DNA of 17,165 nucleotides from Methanosarcinales archaeon (GTDB taxonomy: Archaea > Halobacteriota > Methanosarcinia > Methanosarcinales > Methanocomedenaceae). Positions 7,934 through 14,918 of this stretch are shown one piece after another. Where the stretch lies: the NCBI GenBank assembly GCA_023136155.1, contig JAGLRT010000025.1:1-17165 (forward strand), written 5' to 3'. The notes under the pieces were generated by a model. That model searched no databases. It was not told the origin of the DNA and saw only the letters and a program-made list of their open reading frames with translations. Position 1 is the stretch's first letter. Every line of letters starts with the position of its first letter. The position numbers were made by a program, and so were the translations under genes.

Positions 7934-9073
7934 ATGCTTCAGATGAGAGACAAGGGTGAAAGTGAGCAGTATATAATGGAGCAGCTTTCTGCTTACAGGG
8001 CGAGGGATATATCTTATGACAGGGTGCTCAGTGCCATGTGTACTCACCCACATCCAATAGCGGTCAAAGCCCATGATATGTTCATGGAGTCAAATCTGGG
8101 TGATGCGGGGTTGTTTCCGGGAACGCATGAGCTGGAACATAAAGCTGTCGCCATGCTGGGTCGGATGCTGGGCGACCCTGAAGTACATGGATACATCACC
8201 ACGGGAGGCACCGAGTCCAATATTCAGGCCATCCGTGCTGCCAGGAATTCAAATATCAGCGATAATCCGAATATAGTGGTTTCCGAGTCAGCCCATTTTT
8301 CCTTTGATAAAATAGCTGACCTGCTCAGGGTGGACGTGAGGAAGGCAAAACTCGATGAAGAGTTCAAGGTGGACCCTTTATCTGTGGAAACTCAAATAGA
8401 CGATAACACGGTGGCACTGGTGGGTATAGCAGGTACTACTGAGTTCGGGCAGATAGACCCAATCAGGGAATTGTCAGATATGGCGGTGGAGCGGGGGATT
8501 TTCCTGCATGTGGATGCGGCGTTCGGGGCTTTTGTCATACCTTTCCTTGATAAAACATATGATTTTGATTTCAGGCTGCCAGGGGTATCATCGATGACGT
8601 CAGACCCTCATAAGATGGGGCTGTGCACTATACCGGCAGGCGGATTGCTGTTCAGGGACCGCTCACACCTGCACGAACTGCGTACTCATACACCTTACCT
8701 TACTATCGATACACAATATTCATTGAGCGGGACACGGAGTGGAGCGGTTGCGGCGGCGGCATATGCTGTGATGCAGTATATGGGTATGGATGGATACCGT
8801 GATACTGTTAATCACTGCATGAAACTGACCCACATGTTGGTTGAGCGGGCAGGGGAATTTGGTGTTGAGCCATTGATAGACCCTGTGATGAACGTGGTGG
8901 TGCTTGATGTGGGTGATACCTTAAAGGTAAGGGAGACAATGGCACAGAAGGGATGGTATACTTCAATCACACGCAGTCCACTTGCACTGAGACTGGTAAT
9001 TATGCCGCATCTGAACGAAAAAAGGCTGGATGAGTTCCTTGCTGACCTTGAATTGGTTTGCAGGGAACTATAA
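7934..9073 (+). CDS. mfnA: L-tyrosine/L-aspartate decarboxylase MfnA
   Basis: A PLP-dependent group II decarboxylase. In methanogens MfnA converts L-tyrosine to tyramine for the methanofuran side chain; archaeal homologues can also decarboxylate aspartate to beta-alanine for coenzyme A. It has 379 residues, close to the family norm. PLP-contacting motifs are TTGGTESNIQA (89-99), SESAHFSFDKIAD (117-129, with the ring-stacking His121) and HVDAAFGAF (192-200, Asp194). The Schiff-base lysine is K227 in SDPHKMG. SGTRSGA near 265-271 is also typical. The start is ATG at 7934, with an alternative ATG at 7943 (MRDKGES). Neither has a strong Shine-Dalgarno site, and AATTATTT upstream may be a TATA element. 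It follows larC by 34 bases and is possibly co-transcribed. Tyrosine versus aspartate preference cannot be told from sequence. Confidence 0.93.
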   Translation: MLQMRDKGESEQYIMEQLSAYRARDISYDRVLSAMCTHPHPIAVKAHDMFMESNLGDAGLFPGTHELEHKAVAMLGRMLGDPEVHGYITTGGTESNIQAIRAARNSNISDNPNIVVSESAHFSFDKIADLLRVDVRKAKLDEEFKVDPLSVETQIDDNTVALVGIAGTTEFGQIDPIRELSDMAVERGIFLHVDAAFGAFVIPFLDKTYDFDFRLPGVSSMTSDPHKMGLCTIPAGGLLFRDRSHLHELRTHTPYLTIDTQYSLSGTRSGAVAAAAYAVMQYMGMDGYRDTVNHCMKLTHMLVERAGEFGVEPLIDPVMNVVVLDVGDTLKVRETMAQKGWYTSITRSPLALRLVIMPHLNEKRLDEFLADLELVCREL

Positions 9074-9095
9074 TAAGACCAACAATAAGACCAAT
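9072..9095. repeat. Two tandem 12-bp units after mfnA
   Basis: AATAAGACCAAC (9072-9083) is followed directly by AATAAGACCAAT (9084-9095), identical in 11 of 12 positions. The first unit begins inside the mfnA stop codon. It lies between convergent mfnA and transcription factor S genes and is probably a simple duplication. Confidence 0.5.
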
Positions 9096-9138
9096 AATAT
9101 CAGTTGTAATTACTAATCCTAAATGTCAGTTGAAAGTA

Positions 9139-9450
9139 TCAGTCGTATTCCCGCCAGGTATTGCCACACTTGGTACATCTGAAGAAACGAGTCTCACTTT
9201 CATCGGCTGAGCGCAATTGACGCAGCCACCAGTAGGCTTTGTTGTTGCCGCATTCCTCACAGGTGACTTTTGAAGTGGGCAGACCTGCTGCTTCACTGCC
9301 TTCAATAACTGTGACCTCGCGCTCTTTGAATTCTTTTTTTTCTACATCACTTGCGCGTTTTTTTTTATCTTTTTCAAAGCCGCATTTCTTGCACTTCATT
9401 TTGCTGCCTGACGGCATCATCATGCTCTTGCACTTGGGACAGAATTCCAT
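9139..9450 (-). CDS. tfs: Transcription factor S (archaeal TFIIS/RPB9-like)
   Basis: The archaeal transcript-cleavage factor that rescues backtracked RNA polymerase by stimulating its intrinsic nuclease. It has 103 residues, the standard size. The N-terminal zinc ribbon has C4, C7, C20 and C23. The C-terminal TFIIS ribbon has C64, C67, C92 and C95, with the catalytic acidic pair D83-E84 in SADESETRFF, which reaches into the polymerase secondary channel. The acidic pair marks it as an active cleavage factor rather than an inhibitory paralogue. A charged linker (about 28-46) joins the ribbons. ATG at 9450 has AGGAAG nine bases upstream. TATA-like sequences on the minus strand upstream (around 9478-9485 and 9540-9548) could drive it. 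It is convergent with mfnA. Confidence 0.95.
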   Translation of the reverse strand: MEFCPKCKSMMMPSGSKMKCKKCGFEKDKKKRASDVEKKEFKEREVTVIEGSEAAGLPTSKVTCEECGNNKAYWWLRQLRSADESETRFFRCTKCGNTWREYD

Positions 9451-9521
9451 ATTGTGTTACTTCCTGTTTTTATGATTATAATACTATCTTTAATTCAAAT
9501 GTCAAGACACTTCTTAAGCAT

Positions 9522-9539
9522 TCCGCATGCTACTGCGGA
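9522..9539. repeat. Short hairpin between PUA gene and tfs
   Basis: TCCGCA (9522-9527) pairs with TGCGGA (9534-9539) across a six-base loop. It lies about 90 bases downstream of the PUA-protein stop and upstream of tfs on the same strand. It could end the hom operon or sit in the tfs leader; the function is unproven. The rest of the 180-bp gap shows only A+T-rich promoter-like sequence. Confidence 0.3.
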
Positions 9540-9630
9540 GTATATAAGATGAAAATGAAGTGTGTGAATTTGTGGTCAACATTCAGGTCCTGATCCGCTA
9601 CATACAGCTCTTAATAATCACGACTTTAGC

Positions 9631-10098
9631 TTAATTTGCCTGCCCTGCACCGTTTCGCACATCAACCGCAGCACCCCTTTCAAATTCCTGCATCTCAACT
9701 GCGCTAAGTACCGCCTGTCCAGTTGCAAGCAATGTATCATTTTCATCCACAACCAGCACTTCGTCATTCGCTCTTATATCAGGGCTCGCTTCAACAACAT
9801 GCCTGGCAAAAGCAGTTTTCCCATCCCGCACAAAAGGCACTGCATCAGCCATCACTACAACCCTTGATGCAGGCGCTGTCAAAAAGCTATGAAGCCGGGC
9901 AGCCCCCCCCATGCTTAACGTTAGCACCCCATCCCTGGCACGGACAGTGGCAATACGCATTCCATTATAGGTAATTTGCCGGACCCTTTTTGTCCTGGAC
10001 AACAGGAACTCTGAACCGTCAGAGAACAGGGCTTTTCCTGCACCTCGGCCGAACTGGAAATCAGCAATAATCCTCACGCGTTTTAAATGATCTGGCAT
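9631..10098 (-). CDS. PUA-domain RNA-binding protein
   Basis: A 155-residue archaeal protein ending in a PUA domain, the RNA-binding fold of pseudouridine synthases and archaeosine transglycosylase. The PUA part is roughly residues 77-151: ASRVVVMADAVPFVRDGKTAFARHV, then IRANDEVLVVDENDTLLATGQAVLSA. The N-terminal part (RVRIIADFQFGRGAGKALF) resembles the pre-PUA region of archaeal PUA proteins of the COG1370/COG2016 type. No catalytic motif is visible, so it is probably an RNA-binding accessory factor. ATG at 10098 has GGAG upstream. It begins 46 bases after the homoserine dehydrogenase stop on the same strand and is probably the last gene of that operon. The coding strand contains a run of eight Gs (9903-9910) around residues 63-66. 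Confidence 0.8.
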   Translation of the reverse strand: MPDHLKRVRIIADFQFGRGAGKALFSDGSEFLLSRTKRVRQITYNGMRIATVRARDGVLTLSMGGAARLHSFLTAPASRVVVMADAVPFVRDGKTAFARHVVEASPDIRANDEVLVVDENDTLLATGQAVLSAVEMQEFERGAAVDVRNGAGQAN

Positions 10099-10144
10099 AT
10101 GGTATCTCCAATATTACAGTTACAGTACATCAGTATTCCAGGTC

Positions 10145-11155
10145 TTAAAATTCCTTTTTGCATATGGCAATGATATCACTTAACACTGCACTGGCTGTCT
10201 CCATTGACCCCGCACCCCTTCCTTCCACACAGATAGGACCCGCCATATCGGTCCTGAGCAGTGCTACGTTCAGCGTACCGCCCACTGCCAGCGGGTGATT
10301 TTTCGGAACCAGTTTTGGTACAACCTTTATTATGGCGTCATCCCCGTCCCGCACTTCACCGATAAGTTTTATCACCATTCCCTCAGCACCTGCCAACGAA
10401 ATGGATTCTGGTGTTATTTTAGTTATGCCGGTAACGTCAACGTCATCATAAGTTACATTCATCTTAAATATTGAATTAGCAAGTATGACCAGTTTACAGG
10501 CTGCATCAATACCCTCAACATCATATGACGGGTCGGTTTCTGCAATGCCCAGTTCCTGGGCTTCCCCCAACACCTGCTTATAAGAAAGGCTTTCTTCGGT
10601 CATGCGGCTGAGTATATAGTTACAGGTACCGTTTAAGATGCCCTCTATGCTCATGACCATGTTCCCTGCCAGTGCATCCCGGGCAAGGTTTAATATAGGC
10701 ATCGCTCCGCCCACAGTGGCCTCGAACCTGAATTGGACACCGCCCTTGTGTGCTTCGTCACATAACATATTATACTTGAGTGCAAGAGGACCTTTATTTG
10801 AGGTCACTACATGACGGCCATGCCTGAACGCCTCCAGCATATAAGTAAGACCGGGTTCTCCGTCCTCAATATTGGTAGGAGTGGCATCTAACACAATATT
10901 ATGGTCAATATCTCTTATCACGTCAAGAGACGTGAGGTCTGTTGTGGCAACCGAGCCCTTCTCTTTTTTTCGTTTAATAGCAGCTTCAAGGTCCACACCA
11001 TTTGGCTCAACACAAGCCCCGGTCCTGTCAGAAATGGCCACTACTACCAGATTGATGTCCATATCGGCCAGATTGTCCTTTTTTTGTAAAATTGCCTGGG
11101 CCACACCTTGCCCAACAGCACCAAAACCAATTATAGAAAGTTTAACCGTTTTCAT
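10145..11155 (-). CDS. hom: Homoserine dehydrogenase
   Basis: Reduces aspartate-4-semialdehyde to homoserine with NAD(P)H, the branch point to threonine and methionine. It has 336 residues, the short archaeal form without a C-terminal ACT domain. The Rossmann motif is IIGFGAVGQGVAQ (8-20). Further signatures are VTSNKGPLAL (117-126, catalytic-region K121), EGILNGTCNYIL (171-182) and ELGIAETDPSYDVEGIDAACKLVILAN (201-227), which contains the conserved Asp and Lys residues. The C-terminus has GRGAGSMETASAVLSDI. ATG at 11155 lies four bases after the ACT-protein stop, with AGGTGA in the end of that gene as its ribosome site, so the two are translationally linked. The detached ACT protein upstream is a likely regulatory subunit (inference). 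Confidence 0.96.
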   Translation of the reverse strand: MKTVKLSIIGFGAVGQGVAQAILQKKDNLADMDINLVVVAISDRTGACVEPNGVDLEAAIKRKKEKGSVATTDLTSLDVIRDIDHNIVLDATPTNIEDGEPGLTYMLEAFRHGRHVVTSNKGPLALKYNMLCDEAHKGGVQFRFEATVGGAMPILNLARDALAGNMVMSIEGILNGTCNYILSRMTEESLSYKQVLGEAQELGIAETDPSYDVEGIDAACKLVILANSIFKMNVTYDDVDVTGITKITPESISLAGAEGMVIKLIGEVRDGDDAIIKVVPKLVPKNHPLAVGGTLNVALLRTDMAGPICVEGRGAGSMETASAVLSDIIAICKKEF

Positions 11156-11159
11156 TATT

Positions 11160-11669
11160 TCACCTGTAAGAATCGATTTCTATTGGTTCAATTACCAATA
11201 GGTCCTTTTCTGCAGCAACACGTTTCAATATATCCACGGCTTTGGTAAGTTCTGCTTTATCCGAAGCACTGATGACAACGGAGGCAGAAGATGGTGCATC
11301 GATGTGGGGCATGGAAATTGATACGTTCACAACCTCGGCGAATCCGGTACTGTCAATCTGGTCGATAGTATCGCCCATATCACTATGAACAATATGCCCG
11401 ATAAGTATCAAGGTCACCGATTCGAGTCGGTATTTTTTATCCACACTGACAACACGCATATCATTGGTTTCCAAATTGGAAATAATCTCATCTAAAATGC
11501 CACTGGTTAACTGGAATACGACCTGTACCGGAATAGCACCGCTGGGGGTCCGCTCGTCATGGTGATGGATAACACTCATTATATTGGCACCAGACTCTGA
11601 CACTGGTATCAATGCCCGGACAAGCTGTCCGGGCACATCCTTTAATTCAAGGTCCATTGAAACGATCAT
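11160..11669 (-). CDS. ACT-domain protein, probable regulator of homoserine dehydrogenase
   Basis: A 169-residue protein of two ACT-like halves. The first (about 1-80) begins MIVSMDLELKDVPGQLVRAL and holds the typical GANIMSVIHHHDERTPSG loop, where amino-acid effectors bind in ACT folds. The second (about 84-165) runs from SVTLILIGHI to the end. ACT domains bind amino acids and control biosynthetic enzymes. This protein is encoded directly upstream of hom with a 4-bp gap, and such pairs are common in methanogens, so it most likely supplies the regulatory domain missing from hom (inference; the effector is unknown, threonine or methionine being plausible). ATG at 11669 has GAGG upstream, and a good TATA box lies at 11717-11724. 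Confidence 0.85.
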   Translation of the reverse strand: MIVSMDLELKDVPGQLVRALIPVSESGANIMSVIHHHDERTPSGAIPVQVVFQLTSGILDEIISNLETNDMRVVSVDKKYRLESVTLILIGHIVHSDMGDTIDQIDSTGFAEVVNVSISMPHIDAPSSASVVISASDKAELTKAVDILKRVAAEKDLLVIEPIEIDSYR

Positions 11670-11716
11670 TAAGTGTATTCCTCTGTGTGATTATTTAACT
11701 GTAAAGGTATCATCAA

Positions 11717-11724
11717 ATTTTATA
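11717..11724 (-). promoter_or_regulatory. TATA box of the ACT-hom-PUA operon
   Basis: On the minus strand it reads TATAAAAT within GTGTATAAAATTTG. Archaeal spacing would place the start site near 11695, giving a leader of about 25 nt that contains the GAGG ribosome site before the ATG at 11669. It is the best-formed promoter in the window. Confidence 0.55.
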
Positions 11725-11801
11725 CACATACACCTTTTTATTTAATAAGGGTTTTGTGAAGAGTTTAATGTGAGGGAATAGTTTGGTGTAAGTTTTTCAC
11801 T

Positions 11802-14030
11802 TTATGATTCGCCTTGTTTCATATCATTGAAGAAATTCATCAAAGAGTATTTTACCTTTCCGGGTTCCACATCAATAATCTCATCCTGCTCCTCTGCCGG
11901 AAATTTGTTAAACACCGAATACTTTTTCCAGCGGCGGGGAGATGCAGTTGTGTACCGCCCATCCAGCAATATTCGGGCACCATAGTCAGATGGGGAACGG
12001 ATGACCCGGCCCATGGCCTGCCTTACTTTACGTATAGTTGGTACCAGGATAGCATAATCCCAACCAAGTCCGGGATATTCGTGCTCATAGGCAGATTCGA
12101 TGGCACGCATTTTGTCGTTCAATGCAGGGTATCCTATCCCTACGATGACCACAGTCCTGCCCCTCCCATCCCTGTAATCCACTCCTTCAGTCAATGTACC
12201 CCACAGGTATGAGAATATCACTGCCTTATGGCCGGACTCGCCTGTCCTGAAGAACTCATCCCGTATCTCACCTGAAGATGTGCCAACCTCATCCAGGTAA
12301 ACCGGTACGTCGGTGGTGATACGGTCCCGGTACATCCTGGCTTCGTTATAACTCTGGAAGAATAAGAGTATATTGCCTTCACTATGCTGGATAATGTCAT
12401 CCAGGATATGTGTAAGTTGTTCGATGTTAGCAGGGTCATCCCTGCTTTTGGCAAAAAGGGGAGGAATATTGATAGCTATGGTCAACCTGTTATCTTCATG
12501 AAATGTGATACCATACGATATTTCCTCTACCGGGCGCCTGATGTCCAGGGTTGCCAGCATCATTGAAAACGGCTTTAAGGTCGCTGACATAAGTATGGAT
12601 GAGTACACAGACTGGAACAATGGAGCAGTAACTTTACGGGGTATACATGCAACAAGTTCTATCCTGCTTTCCAGTTCACCATCCCGTCTTCGTATATTTA
12701 GTATAGGATAATAGAGCGGATCAGAAGAATGTTCCAGATAGAAAGTGACAAACTCTGCACTACGCAGCAGTTGCGAACGCTTCCGCCTTTTTGCATGTCC
12801 TGACTTATACTGCTCCTTATAGAATTCATCCAGGTACCGGCCCAGTTCAGCTGCTTCACCGAGCAGTTCACCCAGGTCCGTGATTCCGGCATCCTCAACC
12901 TGCTCAAGTAGTAACCGTAAAAAATGGTCAGTCCTCTCCTTTGGGTCACAGATACTGATATCTCTCCATGTACCGGACAAACGCTCCCTTTCACCAAATT
13001 CAAGTCTTGACTCACAGGCCTCTTTTAGGTGTTTCAACAGCAATTTATACAGTATCTCCATATCCCTGACTCGGTAGGAATCGCTCATTGCCACGCTTTC
13101 GTTGGCAGTCAGTTCTTCATTGGCGTGCTGCAGGCTATATTCTGGCAGGGTCAGTGATGAATGGCCCCTGGCTGCGGATTCAATATTATGGGCCTCATCA
13201 AATATCAAAATTACATCGTCCATCCCCCTGCCCATCCAGCCAAGCATATTGGCAAAGATATCCGGGTTCAGGATATGGTGATAGTTACATATCAACAACC
13301 GGGCATGGGATACCTGGCGCTTGACCAGTTCATACCCGCACATGCCCCTCTCATGCGCCCATTCATTCACATCCTCAGGTGTGCGCACGTCCTCATGGTA
13401 CCATGATGAAAAATCATCACTGGAATTGATTGAAAATTCATCCCATGTTGAAGGTTTTTGAATGTCTTCATCCTGCATCACTACTTTGTAAAACTGGGTG
13501 CAGTGACGCTCTTGCAAGTCCTTTGTCTGCTTTAGCAGTTTTTCCCGATCTGTTGAAAGAACCCTGGTTACTTCAACTGTGTCATCATCGGGATGCTGCT
13601 TTAATTCCTTGTGCAGGTGTCCGAGCCTTGCCTTGAGTTGTGATTGCTCTTTTTCCTTTTCAATCAGTTCAATGGTATTTTCCCTCAGGATGTTGCATGT
13701 CTCATTATCTTCATCCCTGGGGCACATGTGCTTCTTACCTTTTAGCACCACTACATTAATGTCATGCTGTTGCTTTATCTCCCTTGATTCATCAACAAAC
13801 TGCTGCATCTGTTGGTGCACGTTTGTTGCAATTATGACCACTTTGTCCATTTGCTGTGCAACGTCTATGGAGGGGGAGAGTGCACTTAGGGTCTTACCGG
13901 TCCCGCATGCACCTTCGAACAGCACTACCTTGCTGTTTTGCAGGACCTGATGTATGGAATCCATTGCTGCCTGCTGATTTGGGTAACATGAAGGCTTGGG
14001 GAAGAATTTCATGTATTCATGGCTCATCAT
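11802..14030 (-). CDS. XPD/Rad3-family ATP-dependent DNA helicase
   Basis: A 742-residue superfamily 2 helicase of the iron-sulphur XPD/DinG type, which unwinds DNA 5'-3' in repair. Motif I is EGACGTGKT (39-47), motif II DEAH (278-281), motif III SATL (482-485), and motif VI QAMGRVIR (671-678), preceded by EGVDYRDGRGRTVVIVGIGYP. Four cysteines fit the [4Fe-4S] domain: C103 (HMCPR), C112 (ETCNIL), C177 (RHCTQFY) and C231 (GMCGYE). Between C112 and C177 lies an unusually long, charged, coiled-coil-like segment. ATG at 14030 has AGGAA at about 14038-14042 upstream, and TATTTAAA (14050-14057, minus strand) may be its TATA box although it is close to the start. It is transcribed toward, but 132 bases from, the ACT gene. 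Confidence 0.93.
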   Translation of the reverse strand: MMSHEYMKFFPKPSCYPNQQAAMDSIHQVLQNSKVVLFEGACGTGKTLSALSPSIDVAQQMDKVVIIATNVHQQMQQFVDESREIKQQHDINVVVLKGKKHMCPRDEDNETCNILRENTIELIEKEKEQSQLKARLGHLHKELKQHPDDDTVEVTRVLSTDREKLLKQTKDLQERHCTQFYKVVMQDEDIQKPSTWDEFSINSSDDFSSWYHEDVRTPEDVNEWAHERGMCGYELVKRQVSHARLLICNYHHILNPDIFANMLGWMGRGMDDVILIFDEAHNIESAARGHSSLTLPEYSLQHANEELTANESVAMSDSYRVRDMEILYKLLLKHLKEACESRLEFGERERLSGTWRDISICDPKERTDHFLRLLLEQVEDAGITDLGELLGEAAELGRYLDEFYKEQYKSGHAKRRKRSQLLRSAEFVTFYLEHSSDPLYYPILNIRRRDGELESRIELVACIPRKVTAPLFQSVYSSILMSATLKPFSMMLATLDIRRPVEEISYGITFHEDNRLTIAINIPPLFAKSRDDPANIEQLTHILDDIIQHSEGNILLFFQSYNEARMYRDRITTDVPVYLDEVGTSSGEIRDEFFRTGESGHKAVIFSYLWGTLTEGVDYRDGRGRTVVIVGIGYPALNDKMRAIESAYEHEYPGLGWDYAILVPTIRKVRQAMGRVIRSPSDYGARILLDGRYTTASPRRWKKYSVFNKFPAEEQDEIIDVEPGKVKYSLMNFFNDMKQGES

Positions 14031-14174
14031 GTTAGAATTCCTGTTTAACTTTAAATATGGTTGGTAATAGCGGGGTGAAAGTAATATGTAATGTTGTTAT
14101 CAAAATGGGATTATTGTTATGTGGAAATGGCGGGACTTTTCTATAATCCGGTTTTAGGGCATGAGTCAACGACA

Positions 14175-14215
14175 CCGGACGGCGCTTCGCTCTGTCCGGG
14201 GCATCGAAATGATGC
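14175..14215. repeat. Two adjacent hairpins at the edge of the RloAB cassette
   Basis: CCGGAC (14175-14180) pairs with GTCCGG (14194-14199), and the stem extends inward around a TTCG-containing loop. Immediately after it, GCATC (14201-14205) pairs with GATGC (14211-14215) across GAAAT. The sequence TCGAAAT also repeats at 14204 and 14216. This G+C-rich block sits in an otherwise A+T-rich 269-bp gap between rloB and the helicase. It could be a terminator, a REP-like palindrome or an insertion boundary. Nothing else is evident in 14031-14299. Confidence 0.5.
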
Positions 14216-14299
14216 TCGAAATTTATCCGTTATTAAAAACATTACTTTTAAAATCAATTCAAGGAAAGACAAATATAATAAATTATTTAATCAAAGGTA

Positions 14300-14917
14300 T
14301 CACATTTTCCCAGTTGTCTTAAGAATTGCCTCAACAATGCTATAGACTTGAGTAGAGGGGTTACTTTCAATGCTAATTAATTCAATGTGATTTTTTTTAT
14401 GCATATCGTTCATTTTTTTGGCACGGACAATTGCATCTGATCTTTGATCCAATAATAAGGAAGAAATTTCTTTACTTTTATTGTAATCAGGTATATATTT
14501 TTTTAATTTTTCTATTACTTCAGAACGTTCTATTCTAGTAACTATAAATTCATAATGTAAAAGAAACCAATATTCAAAATTGGGATTAGAGAGACATATT
14601 TTTATATCATTTTTTGCAATTTTGCATGCTCGAGATATATCTTCGTTAGTATTTTCATCACAATCAAAAACACACCAAATAGCATCACCATCCTTAAAGT
14701 CTAATTCTTTCTTTTTGATTTGATTTCGTGCAAATTTTACAAGATTAATGGGATCTGTACATTTTGAATTAGGTGTTTCAATTTTTAGATTACAATACCT
14801 ACAGTCTGTCTGATATTTTTTAAAATATATCCTTTCAGTTTTTTCTCCCTCACAAACAATTATATAAACTTTACGACGTACTCTTGTTCTTTGCTTCCTC
14901 GGTTTTAATGCACTCAT
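14300..14917 (-). CDS. rloB: RloB-family protein (Toprim-like, defence-associated)
   Basis: A 205-residue protein of the RloB/AbiLii family, encoded with RloA-type ATPases and linked to phage defence or restriction loci. The N-terminus is basic (MSALKPRKQRTRVRRK). Then come YIIVCEGEKTERIYFKKY (18-35) and DAIWCVFDCDEN (78-89). A strand-borne Glu followed by an Asp-x-Asp (D85, D87) resembles Toprim nuclease metal sites. Further family blocks are CLSNPNFEYWFLLHYE (108-123) and NPSTQVYSIVE (186-196). ATG at 14917 is preferred: it follows the ATPase stop by one base and has AAAGGA nine bases upstream. GTG 14938 or ATG 14935 would overlap the ATPase gene. The base composition is visibly A+T-rich, indicating acquisition by transfer. 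The effector role is inferred. Confidence 0.82.
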   Translation of the reverse strand: MSALKPRKQRTRVRRKVYIIVCEGEKTERIYFKKYQTDCRYCNLKIETPNSKCTDPINLVKFARNQIKKKELDFKDGDAIWCVFDCDENTNEDISRACKIAKNDIKICLSNPNFEYWFLLHYEFIVTRIERSEVIEKLKKYIPDYNKSKEISSLLLDQRSDAIVRAKKMNDMHKKNHIELISIESNPSTQVYSIVEAILKTTGKM

Positions 14918-14918
14918 T

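Noticed and set aside
9072..9095. Tandem 12-bp repeat considered as a CRISPR remnant
   Set aside because: Only two adjoining units with no spacers and no cas genes in the window.
9555..9593. Tiny open frame beginning ATGAAAATGAAG downstream of a TATATAAG motif
   Set aside because: Only about 14 codons, no ribosome site, and it lies in the promoter side of tfs; too short to support.
14091..14345. 84-residue plus-strand frame between helicase and rloB
   Set aside because: No ribosome site or recognisable motif; it runs through the two hairpins and into the 3' end of rloB.
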